Shown: piece after piece, positions 42,409-53,483 of the stretch
Layout: each line of letters starts with the position of its first letter
Numbering within the stretch: the stretch's first letter is position 1
Source: Auanema rhodensis
Taxonomy: Eukaryota > Nematoda > Chromadorea > Rhabditida > Rhabditidae
Direction of reading: 5' to 3'
DNA: 64,000 bases
NCBI GenBank assembly: GCA_964057225.1
Contig: OZ059896.1
Coordinates: 23,184,501 to 23,248,500 of the forward strand
Notes under the pieces: model-generated
What the model saw: only the letters and a program-made list of their open reading frames with translations
Databases searched by the model: none
Told to the model about the DNA's origin: nothing
Translations under genes and position numbers: made by a program

Positions 42409-45400
42409 TTTAATTTATGCTAATTAAATGTACACGTGATGTGCACTTGGTATGTAACTCGCTTCACGTGAAAGATAAAGAGATGCGGTTTTCAAAATTA
42501 GATTCCCCATGTCCATATTAGTCTAAAAACAAATTTTTATTGATATTGGTTCATGGTAACCATGACTTTGAAATTTACGTGAACTTTAATTTATGCTAAT
42601 TAAATGTACACGTGATGTGCACTTGGTATGTAACTCGCTTCACGTGAAAGATAAAGAGATGCGGTTTTCAAAATTAGATTCCCCATGTCCATATTAGTCT
42701 AAAAACAAATTTTTATTGATATTGGTGCATGGTAACCATGACTTTGAAATTTACGTGAACTTTAATTTATGCTAATTAAATGTACACGTGATGTGCACCT
42801 GGTATGTAACTCGCTTCACGTGAAAGATAAAGAGATGCGGTTTTCAAAATTAGATTCCCCATGTCCATATTAGTCTAAAAACAAATTTTTATTGATATTG
42901 GTTCATGGTAACCATGACTTTGAAATTTACGTGAACTTTAATTTATGCTAATTAAATGTACACGTGATGTGCACTTGGTATGTAACTCGCTTCACGTGAA
43001 AGATAAAGAGATGCGGTTTTCAAAATTAGATTCCCCATGTCCATATTAGTCTAAAAACAAATTTTTATTGATATTGGTGCATGGTAACCATGACTTTGAA
43101 ATTTACGTGAACTTTAATTTATGCTAATTAAATGTACACGTGATGTGCACTTGGTATGTAACTCGCTTCACGTGAAAGATAAAGAGATGCGGTTTTCAAA
43201 ATTAGATTCCCCATGTCCATATTAGTCTAAAAACAAATTTTTATTGATATTGGTTCATGGTAACCATGACTTTGAAATTTACGTGAACTTTAATTTATGC
43301 TAATTAAATGTACACGTGATGTGCACTTGGTATGTAACTCGCTTCACGTGAAAGATAAAGAGATGCGGTTTTCAAAATTAGATTCCCCATGTCCATATTA
43401 GTCTAAAAACAAATTTTTATTGATATTGGTGCATGGTAACCATGACTTTGAATTTTACGTGAACTTTAATTTATGCTAATTAAATGTACACGTGATGTGC
43501 ACTTGGTATGTAACTCGCTTCACGTGAAAGATAAAGAGATGCGATTTTCAAAATTAGATTCCCCATGTCCATATTAGTCTAAAAACAAATTTTTATTGAT
43601 ATTGGTTCATGGTAACCATGACTTTGAAATTTACGTGAACTTTAATTTATGCTAATTAAATGTACACGTGATGTGCACTTGGTATGTAACTCGCTTCACG
43701 TGAAAGATAAAGAGATGCGGTTTTCAAAATTAGATTCCCCATGTCCATATTAGTCTAAAAACAAATTTTTATTGATATTGGTTCATGGTAACCATGACTT
43801 TGAAATTTACGTGAACTTTAATTTATGCTAATTAAATGTACACGTGATGTGCACTTGGTATGTAACTCGCTTCACGTGAAAGATAAAGAGATGCGGTTTT
43901 CAAAATTAGATTCCCCATGTCCATATTAGTCTAAAAACAAATTTTTATTGATATTGCTTCATGGTAACCATGACTTTGAAATTTACGTGAACTTTAATTT
44001 ATGCTAATTAAATGTACACGTGATGTGCACTTGGTATGTAACTCGCTTCACGTGAAAGATAAAGAGATGCGGTTTTCAAAATTAGATTTCCCATGTCCAT
44101 ATTAGTCTAAAAACAAATTTTTATTGATATTGCTTCATGGTAACCATGACTTTGAATTTTACGTGAACTTTAATTTATGCTAATTAAATGTACACGTGAT
44201 GTGCACTTGGTATGTAACTCGCTTCACGTGAAAGATAAAGAGATGCGGTTTTCAAAATTAGATTCCCCATGTCCATATTAGTCTAAAAACAAATTTTTAT
44301 TGATATTGCTTCATGGTAACCATGACTTTGAAATTTACGTGAACTTTAATTTATGCTAATTAAATGTACACGTGATGTGCACTTGGTATGTAACTCGCTT
44401 CACGTGAAAGATAAAGAGATGCGGTTTTCAAAATTAGATTCCCCATGTCCATATTAGTCTAAAAACAAATTTTTATTGATATTGGTGCATGGTAACCATG
44501 ACTTTGAATTTTACGTGAACTTTAATTTATGCTAATTAAATGTACACGTGATGTGCACTTGGTATGTAACTCGCTTCACGTGAAAGATAAAGAGATGCGA
44601 TTTTCAAAATTAGATTCCCCATGTCCATATTAGTCTAAAAACAAATTTTTATTGATATTGGTTCATGGTAACCATGACTTTGAAATTTACGTGAACTTTA
44701 ATTTATGCTAATTAAATGTACACGTGATGTGCACCTGGTATGTAACTCGCTTCACGTGAAAGATAAAGAGATGCGGTTTTCAAAATTAGATTCCCCATGT
44801 CCATATTAGTCTAAAAACAAATTTTTATTGATATTGGTGCATGGTAACCATGACTTTGAAATTTACGTGAACTTTAATTTATGCTAATTAAATGTACACG
44901 TGATGTGCACTTGGTATGTAACTCGCTTCACGTGAAAGATAAAGAGATGCGGTTTTCAAAATTAGATTCCCCATGTCCATATTAGTCTAAAAACAAATTT
45001 TTATTGATATTGGTTCATGGTAACCATGACTTTGAAATTTACGTGAACTTTAATTTATGCTAATTAAATGTACACGTGATGTGCACTTGGTATGTAACTC
45101 GCTTCACGTGAAAGATAAAGAGATGCGGTTTTCAAAATTAGATTCCCCATGTCCATATTAGTCTAAAAACAAATTTTTATTGATATTGGTGCATGGTAAC
45201 CATGACTTTGAATTTTACGTGAACTTTAATTTATGCTAATTAAATGTACACGTGATGTGCACTTGGTATGTAACTCGCTTCACGTGAAAGATAAAGAGAT
45301 GCGATTTTCAAAATTAGATTCCCCATGTCCATATTAGTCTAAAAACAAATTTTTATTGATATTGGTTCATGGTAACCATGACTTTGAAATTTACGTGAAC

Positions 45401-45592
45401 TTTAATTTATGCTGATTAAATGTACACGTGATGTGCACTTGGTATGTAACTCGCTTCACGTGAAAGATAAAGAGATGCGGTTTTCAAAATTAGATTCCCC
45501 ATGTCCATATTAGTCTAAAAACAAATTTTTATTGATATTGGTTCATGGTAACCATGACTTTGAAATTTACGTGAACTTTAATTTATGCTAAT

Positions 45593-48584
45593 TAAATGTA
45601 CACGTGATGTGCACTTGGTATGTAACTCGCTTCACGTGAAAGATAAAGAGATGCGGTTTTCAAAATTAGATTCCCCATGTCCATATTAGTCTAAAAACAA
45701 ATTTTTATTGATATTGCTTCATGGTAACCATGACTTTGAAATTTACGTGAACTTTAATTTATGCTAATTAAATGTACACGTGATGTGCACTTGGTATGTA
45801 ACTCGCTTCACGTGAAAGATAAAGAGATGCGGTTTTCAAAATTAGATTCCACATGTCCATATTAGTCTAAAAACAAATTTTTATTGATATTGGTTCATGG
45901 TAACCATGACTTTGAAATTTACGTGAACTTTAATTTATGCTAATTAAATGTACACGTGATGTGCACTTGGTATGTAACTCGCTTCACGTGAAAGATAAAG
46001 AGATGCGGTTTTCAAAATTAGATTCCCCATGTCCATATTAGTCTAAAAACAAATTTTTATTGATATTGGTGCATGGTAACCATGACTTTGAAATTTACGT
46101 GAACTTTAATTTATGCTAATTAAATGTACACGTGATGTGCACTTGGTATGTAACTCGCTTTACGTGAAAGATAAAGAGATGCGGTTTTCAAAATTAGATT
46201 CCCCATGTCCATATTAGTCTAAAAACAAATTTTTATTGATATTGGTGCATGGTAACCATGACTTTGAAATTTACGTGAACTTTAATTTATGCTAATTAAA
46301 TGTACACGTGATGTGCACTTGGTATGTAACTCGCTTCACGTGAAAGATAAAGAGATGCGGTTTTCAAAATTAGATTCCCCATGTCCATATTAGTCTAAAA
46401 ACAAATTTTTATTGATATTGGTTCATGGTAACCATGACTTTGAAATTTACGTGAACTTTAATTTATGCTAATTAAATGTACACGTGATGTGCACTTGGTA
46501 TGTAACTCGCTTCACGTGAAAGATAAAGAGATGCGGTTTTCAAAATTAGATTCCCCATGTCCATATTAGTCTAAAAACAAATTTTTATTGATATTGCTTC
46601 ATGGTAACCATGACTTTGAAATTTACGTGAACTTTAATTTATGCTAATTAAATGTACACGTGATGTGCACTTGGTATGTAACTCGCTTCACGTGAAAGAT
46701 AAAGAGATGCGGTTTTCAAAATTAGATTCCACATGTCCATATTAGTCTAAAAACAAATTTTTATTGATATTGGTTCATGGTAACCATGACTTTGAAATTT
46801 ACGTGAACTTTAATTTATGCTAATTAAATGTACACGTGATGTGCACTTGGTATGTAACTCGCTTCACGTGAAAGATAAAGAGATGCGGTTTTCAAAATTA
46901 GATTCCCCATGTCCATATTAGTCTAAAAACAAATTTTTATTGATATTGGTGCATGGTAACCATGACTTTGAAATTTACGTGAACTTTAATTTATGCTAAT
47001 TAAATGTACACGTGATGTGCACTTGGTATGTAACTCGCTTTACGTGAAAGATAAAGAGATGCGGTTTTCAAAATTAGATTCCCCATGTCCATATTAGTCT
47101 AAAAACAAATTTTTATTGATATTGGTGCATGGTAACCATGACTTTGAAATTTACGTGAACTTTAATTTATGCTAATTAAATGTACACGTGATGTGCACTT
47201 GGTATGTAACTCGCTTCACGTGAAAGATAAAGAGATGCGGTTTTCAAAATTAGATTCCCCATGTCCATATTAGTCTAAAAACAAATTTTTATTGATATTG
47301 GTTCATGGTAACCATGACTTTGAAATTTACGTGAACTTTAATTTATGCTAATTAAATGTACACGTGATGTGCACTTGGTATGTAACTCGCTTCACGTGAA
47401 AGATAAAGAGATGCGGTTTTCAAAATTAGATTTCCCACGTCCATATTAGTCTAAAAACAAATTTTTATTGATATTGCTTCATGGTAACCATGACTTTGAA
47501 TTTTACGTGAACTTTAATTTATGCTAATTAAATGTACACGTGATGTGCACTTGGTATGTAACTCGCTTCACGTGAAAGATAAAGAGATGCGGTTTTCAAA
47601 ATTAGATTCCCCATGTCCATATTAGTCTAAAAACAAATTTTTATTGATATTGCTTCATGGTAACCATGACTTTGAAATTTACGTGAACTTTAATTTATGC
47701 TAATTAAATGTACACGTGATGTGCACTTGGTATGTAACTCGCTTCACGTGAAAGATAAAGAGATGCGGTTTTCAAAATTAGATTCCACATGTCCATATTA
47801 GTCTAAAAACAAATTTTTATTGATATTGGTTCATGGTAACCATGACTTTGAAATTTACGTGAACTTTAATTTATGCTAATTAAATGTACACGTGATGTGC
47901 ACTTGGTATGTAACTCGCTTCACGTGAAAGATAAAGAGATGCGGTTTTCAAAATTAGATTCCCCATGTCCATATTAGTCTAAAAACAAATTTTTATTGAT
48001 ATTGGTGCATGGTAACCATGACTTTGAAATTTACGTGAACTTTAATTTATGCTAATTAAATGTACACGTGATGTGCACTTGGTATGTAACTCGCTTTACG
48101 TGAAAGATAAAGAGATGCGGTTTTCAAAATTAGATTCCCCATGTCCATATTAGTCTAAAAACAAATTTTTATTGATATTGGTGCATGGTAACCATGACTT
48201 TGAAATTTACGTGAACTTTAATTTATGCTAATTAAATGTACACGTGATGTGCACTTGGTATGTAACTCGCTTCACGTGAAAGATAAAGAGATGCGGTTTT
48301 CAAAATTAGATTCCCCATGTCCATATTAGTCTAAAAACAAATTTTTATTGATATTGGTTCATGGTAACCATGACTTTGAAATTTACGTGAACTTTAATTT
48401 ATGCTAATTAAATGTACACGTGATGTGCACTTGGTATGTAACTCGCTTCACGTGAAAGATAAAGAGATGCGGTTTTCAAAATTAGATTTCCCATGTCCAT
48501 ATTAGTCTAAAAACAAATTTTTATTGATATTGCTTCATGGTAACCATGACTTTGAATTTTACGTGAACTTTAATTTATGCTAAT
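45593..48584 (+). repeat. Higher-order repeat of 5/6 monomers, three copies
   Basis: Copies begin at 45593 (5 units), 46473 (6 units) and 47529 (6 units). The order is GCTTC; TTCCACATG; GTGC; TTTACGTG with GTGC; plain; and, in the last two copies, TTTCCC with GCTTC and GAATTTTAC. The TTCCACA base is at 45851, 46731 and 47787 (880 then 1056 bp apart), and the TTTACGTG base at 46161, 47041 and 48097 with the same spacings. Confidence 0.85.
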
Positions 48585-51500
48585 TAAATGTACACGTGAT
48601 GTGCACTTGGTATGTAACTCGCTTCACGTGAAAGATAAAGAGATGCGATTTTCAAAATTAGATTCCCCATGTCCATATTAGTCTAAAAACGAATTTTTAT
48701 TGATATTGGTTCATGGTAACCATGACTTTGAAATTTACGTGAACTTTAATTTATGCTAATTAAATGTACACGTGATGTGCACTTGGTATGTAACTCGCTT
48801 CACGTGAAAGATAAAGAGATGCGGTTTTTAAAATTAGATTCCCCATGTCCATATTAGTCTAAAAACAAATTTTTATTGATAATGCTTCATGGTAACCATG
48901 ACTTTGAAATTTACGTGAACTTTAATTTATGCTAATTAAATGTACACGTGATATGCACTTGGTATGTAACTCGCTTCACGTGAAAGATAAAGAGATGCGG
49001 TTTTCAAAATTAGATTCCCCATGTCCATATTAGTCTAAAAACAAATTTTTATTGATATTGGTTCATGGTAACCATGACTTTGAAATTTACGTGAACTTTA
49101 ATTTATGCTAATTAAATGTACACGTGATGTGCACTTGGTATGTAACTCGCTTCACGTGAAAGATAAAGAGATGCGGTTCTCAAAATTAGATTCCCCATGT
49201 CCATATTAGTCTAAAAACAAATTTTTATTGATATTGGTGCATGGTAACCATGACTTTGAATTTTACGTGAACTTTAATTTATGCTAATTAAATGTACACG
49301 TGATGTGCACTTGGTATGTAACTCGCTTCACGTGAAAGATAAAGAGATGCGATTTTCAAAATTAGATTCCCCATGTCCATATTAGTCTAAAAACGAATTT
49401 TTATTGATATTGGTTCATGGTAACCATGACTTTGAAATTTACGTGAACTTTAATTTATGCTAATTAAATGTACACGTGATGTGCACTTGGTATGTAACTC
49501 GCTTCACGTGAAAGATAAAGAGATGCGGTTTTCAAAATTAGATTTCCCATGTCCATATTAGTCTAAAAACAAATTTTTATTGATATTGCTTCATGGTAAC
49601 CATGACTTTGAATTTTACGTGAACTTTAATTTATGCTAATTAAATGTACACGTGATGTGCACTTGGTATGTAACTCGCTTCACGTGAAAGATAAAGAGAT
49701 GCGATTTTCAAAATTAGATTCCCCATGTCCATATTAGTCTAAAAACGAATTTTTATTGATATTGGTTCATGGTAACCATGACTTTGAAATTTACGTGAAC
49801 TTTAATTTATGCTAATTAAATGTACACGTGATGTGCACTTGGTATGTAACTCGCTTCACGTGAAAGATAAAGAGATGCGGTTTTTAAAATTAGATTCCCC
49901 ATGTCCATATTAGTCTAAAAACAAATTTTTATTGATATTGCTTCATGGTAACCATGACTTTGAAATTTACGTGAACTTTAATTTATGCTAATTAAATGTA
50001 CACGTGATGTGCACTTGGTATGTAACTCGCTTCACGTGAAAGATAAAGAGATGCGGTTTTCAAAATTAGATTCCCCATGTCCATATTAGTCTAAAAACAA
50101 ATTTTTATTGATATTGGTTCATGGTAACCATGACTTTGAAATTCACGTGAACTTTAATTTATGCTAATTAAATGTACACGTGATGTGCACTTGGTATGTA
50201 ACTCGCTTCACGTGAAAGATAAAGAGATGCGGTTCTCAAAATTAGATTCCCCATGTCCATATTAGTCTAAAAACAAATTTTTATTGATATTGGTGCATGG
50301 TAACCATGACTTTGAAATTTACGTGAACTTTAATTTATGCTAATTAAATGTACACGTGATGTGCACTTGGTATGTAACTCGCTTCACGTGAAAGATAAAG
50401 AGATGCGGTTTTCAAAATTAGATTCCCCATGTCCATATTAGTCTAAAAACAAATTTTTATTGATATTGGTTCATGGTAACCATGACTTTGAAATTTACGT
50501 GAACTTTAATTTATGCTAATTAAATGTACACGTGATGTGCACTTGGTATGTAACTCGCTTCACGTGAAAGATAAAGAGATGCGGTTTTCAAAATTAGATT
50601 CCCCATGTCCATATTAGTCTAAAAACAAATTTTTATTGATATTGGTTCATGGTAACCATGACTTTGAAATTTACGTGAACTTTAATTTATGCTAATTAAA
50701 TGTACACGTGATGTGCACTTGGTATGTAACTCGCTTCACGTGAAAGATAAAGAGATGCGGTTTTCAAAATTAGATTCCCCATGTCCATATTAGTCTAAAA
50801 ACAAATTTTTATTGATATTGGTTCATGGTAACCATGACTTTGAAATTTACGTGAACTTTAATTTATGCTAATTAAATGTACACGTGATGTGCACTTGGTA
50901 TGTAACTCGCTTCACGTGAAAGATAAAGAGATGCGGTTTTCAAAATTAGATTCCCCATGTCCATATTAGTCTAAAAACAAATTTTTATTGATATTGGTGC
51001 ATGGTAACCATGACTTTGAATTTTACGTGAACTTTAATTTATGCTAATTAAATGTACATGTGATGTGCACTTGGTATGTAACTCGCTTCACGTGAAAGAT
51101 AAAGAGATGCGATTTTCAAAATTAGATTCCCCATGTCCATATTAGTCTAAAAACGAATTTTTATTGATATTGGTTCATGGTAACCATGACTTTGAAATTT
51201 ACGTGAACTTTAATTTATGCTAATTAAATGTACACGTGATGTGCACTTGGTATGTAACTCGCTTCACGTGAAAGATAAAGAGATGCGGTTTTTAAAATTA
51301 GATTCCCCATGTCCATATTAGTCTAAAAACAAATTTTTATTGATATTGCTTCATGGTAACCATGACTTTGAAATTTACGTGAACTTTAATTTATGCTAAT
51401 TAAATGTACACGTGATGTGCACTTGGTATGTAACTCGCTTCACGTGAAAGATAAAGAGATGCGGTTTTCAAAATTAGATTCCCCATGTCCATATTAGTCT

Positions 51501-52993
51501 AAAAACAAATTTTTATTGATATTGGTTCATGGTAACCATGACTTTGAAATTTACGTGAACTTTAATTTATGCTAATTAAATGTACACGTGATGTGCACTT
51601 GGTATGTAACTCGCTTCACGTGAAAGATAAAGAGATGCGGTTTTCAAAATTAGATTCCCCATGTCCATATTAGTCTAAAAACAAATTTTTATTGATATTG
51701 GTGCATGGTAACCATGACTTTGAAATTTACGTGAACTTTAATTTATGCTAATTAAATGTACACGTGATGTGCACTTGGTATGTAACTCGCTTCACGTGAA
51801 AGATAAAGAGATGCGGTTTTCAAAATTAGATTCCCCATGTCCATATTAGTCTAAAAACAAATTTGTATTGATATTGGTTCATGGTAACCATGACTTTGAA
51901 ATTTACGTGAACTTTAATTTATGCTAATTAAATGTACACGTGATGTGCACTTGGTATGTAACTCGCTTCACGTGAAAGATAAAGAGATGCGGTTTTTAAA
52001 ATTAGATTCCCCATGTCCATATTAGTCTAAAAACGAATTTTTATTGATATTGGTTCATGGTAACCATGACTTTGAAATTTACGTGAACTTTAATTTATGC
52101 TAATTAAATGTACACGTGATGTGCACTTGGTATGTAACTCGCTTCACGTGAAAGATAAAGAGATGCGGTTTTTAAAATTAGATTCCCCATGTCCATATTA
52201 GTCTAAAAACAAATTTTTATTGATATTGCTTCATGGTAACCATGACTTTGAAATTTACGTGAACTTTAATTTATGCTAATTAAATGTACACGTGATGTGC
52301 ACTTGGTATGTAACTCGCTTCACGTGAAAGATAAAGAGATGCGGTTTTCAAAATTAGATTCCCCATGTCCATATTAGTCTAAAAACAAATTTTTATTGAT
52401 ATTGGTTCATGGTAACCATGACTTTGAAATTTACGTGAACTTTAATTTATGCTAATTAAATGTACACGTGATGTGCACTTGGTATGTAACTCGCTTCACG
52501 TGAAAGATAAAGAGATGCGGTTCTCAAAATTAGATTCCCCATGTCCATATTAGTCTAAAAACAAATTTTTATTGATATTGGTGCATGGTAACCATGACTT
52601 TGAAATTTACGTGAACTTTAATTTATGCTAATTAAATGTACACGTGATGTGCACTTGGTATGTAACTCGCTTCACGTGAAAGATAAAGAGATGCGGTTTT
52701 CAAAATTAGATTCCCCATGTCCATATTAGTCTAAAAACAAATTTTTATTGATATTGGTTCATGGTAACCATGACTTTGAAATTTACGTGAACTTTAATTT
52801 ATGCTAATTAAATGTACACGTGATGTGCACTTGGTATGTAACTCGCTTCACGTGAAAGATAAAGAGATGCGGTTTTCAAAATTAGATTCCCCATGTCCAT
52901 ATTAGTCTAAAAACAAATGTTTATTGATATTGGTGCATGGTAACCATGACTTTGAATTTTACGTGAACTTTAATTTATGCTAATTAAATGTAC

Positions 52994-52997
52994 ACGT
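52994..52997 (+). repeat. Target site duplication ACGT, left copy
   Basis: ACGT at unit positions 10-13 of the interrupted monomer, directly beside the 3' end of the minus-strand LINE. It matches ACGT at 54577-54580. The bases outside differ from each other (C on the left, T on the right), so the duplication is no longer than 4 bp. Confidence 0.8.
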
Positions 52998-53483
52998 TTG
53001 AACGGGTTTATTGTTCGAATCACAGGTTAAAAGCGGAAACAATGTTAATAAATAGAGAAAATTGTAGATATACAGAAGAACCTTACAATACAAACATACA
53101 TAATAATTGGCTAGATATATGTAAATAAACGAGTCGTGCATATTTCCTTTTATTATGATAGCGTACAGCACTACTGGTGTGTTAAAGTTTCGAAGTTCTA
53201 GTTAGGTAGAGGAGAGAAAAGTTGTTCAGTGTAGATCACTGACCTCTGTAGTATTCTGACAGGTGCGGTGGAACTCTTGACATGAGTCGAGCCCGTTCTG
53301 ACAGTAAGAGGTAACTAACGCTTGATCCATATGACTAATGTCTATAGGATTCGGAGCATAGTAACAGGTCTCGGAGGTTAACTAGGAAACTGTCTAACTA
53401 TAACATGCAGTGAGGCTAGCAGGCTAGTAATATGGAAAAAAATATACATGAGCAAGATTTCAAGTTACATTAATCAGAGCAGG
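52998..53483 (-). other. 3' untranslated region of the LINE
   Basis: The 486 nt downstream of the TAA stop on the minus strand, ending at the satellite junction. It contains no convincing gene. Two AATAAA hexamers occur on the element strand, at 53007-53012 and 53149-53154. The very end reads GAACAATAAACCCGTTCAA on the minus strand, with no poly(A) and no obvious short tandem repeat. The terminal GTTCAA and the nearby TTCGAAC form a weak, bulged inverted repeat, which might be a small 3' hairpin; that is inference. Confidence 0.75.
53007..53012 (-). promoter_or_regulatory. Candidate polyadenylation signal AATAAA of the LINE
   Basis: TTTATT on the plus strand reads AATAAA on the element strand, 9 nt before the element's 3' end (52998). 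The position is close for a functional cleavage signal, but it may mark the true RNA end. A second AATAAA lies at 53149-53154. Confidence 0.45.

Larger units (their letters stand above)
1..52997 (+). repeat. 176-bp satellite array, left block (301 full monomers plus 13 bp)
   Basis: Head-to-tail tandem array, all units in one orientation. Taking the phase from TAAATGTACACGTG at position 1, unit starts recur every 176 bp (177, 353, 529 and so on to 26753). After one 184-bp unit they continue at 26937 + 176n up to 52985. The unit starting at 52985 is cut after 13 bp by a retrotransposon. Neighbouring monomers differ by only a few substitutions, and I found one indel in the whole block. There is no gene: 176 is not a multiple of 3, so the reading frame shifts from unit to unit and stops are met quickly, and no long open frame exists. 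The array continues off the left edge. A role as centromeric or heterochromatic DNA is inference from the size and structure of the array, not shown by the sequence. Confidence 0.98.

Noticed and set aside
1-52997. CRISPR array
   Set aside because: The repeat unit is 176 bp with no unique spacers between copies, units vary by point changes in linked haplotypes, and there are no cas genes. It is a satellite.
1-52997. Long protein encoded by the repeat
   Set aside because: The unit length is not divisible by three, so each frame passes through all three phases and meets stops such as TAA in TAAAG and TAATTAAA. No frame reaches even about 60 codons in the array.
53013-53021. tRNA-like B box GTTCGAATC near the LINE 3' end, suggesting a SINE or tRNA
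   Set aside because: The flanking bases do not form a T-arm stem (only one or two of four pairs possible), no A box or acceptor stem is seen, and it is on the strand opposite to the element.
52980-53171. Minus-strand open frame of 63 codons, rich in Leu, Tyr and Ile
   Set aside because: It lies in the LINE 3' UTR and its end runs across the junction into the satellite. It has no motif, and AT-rich sequence gives such hydrophobic frames by chance.
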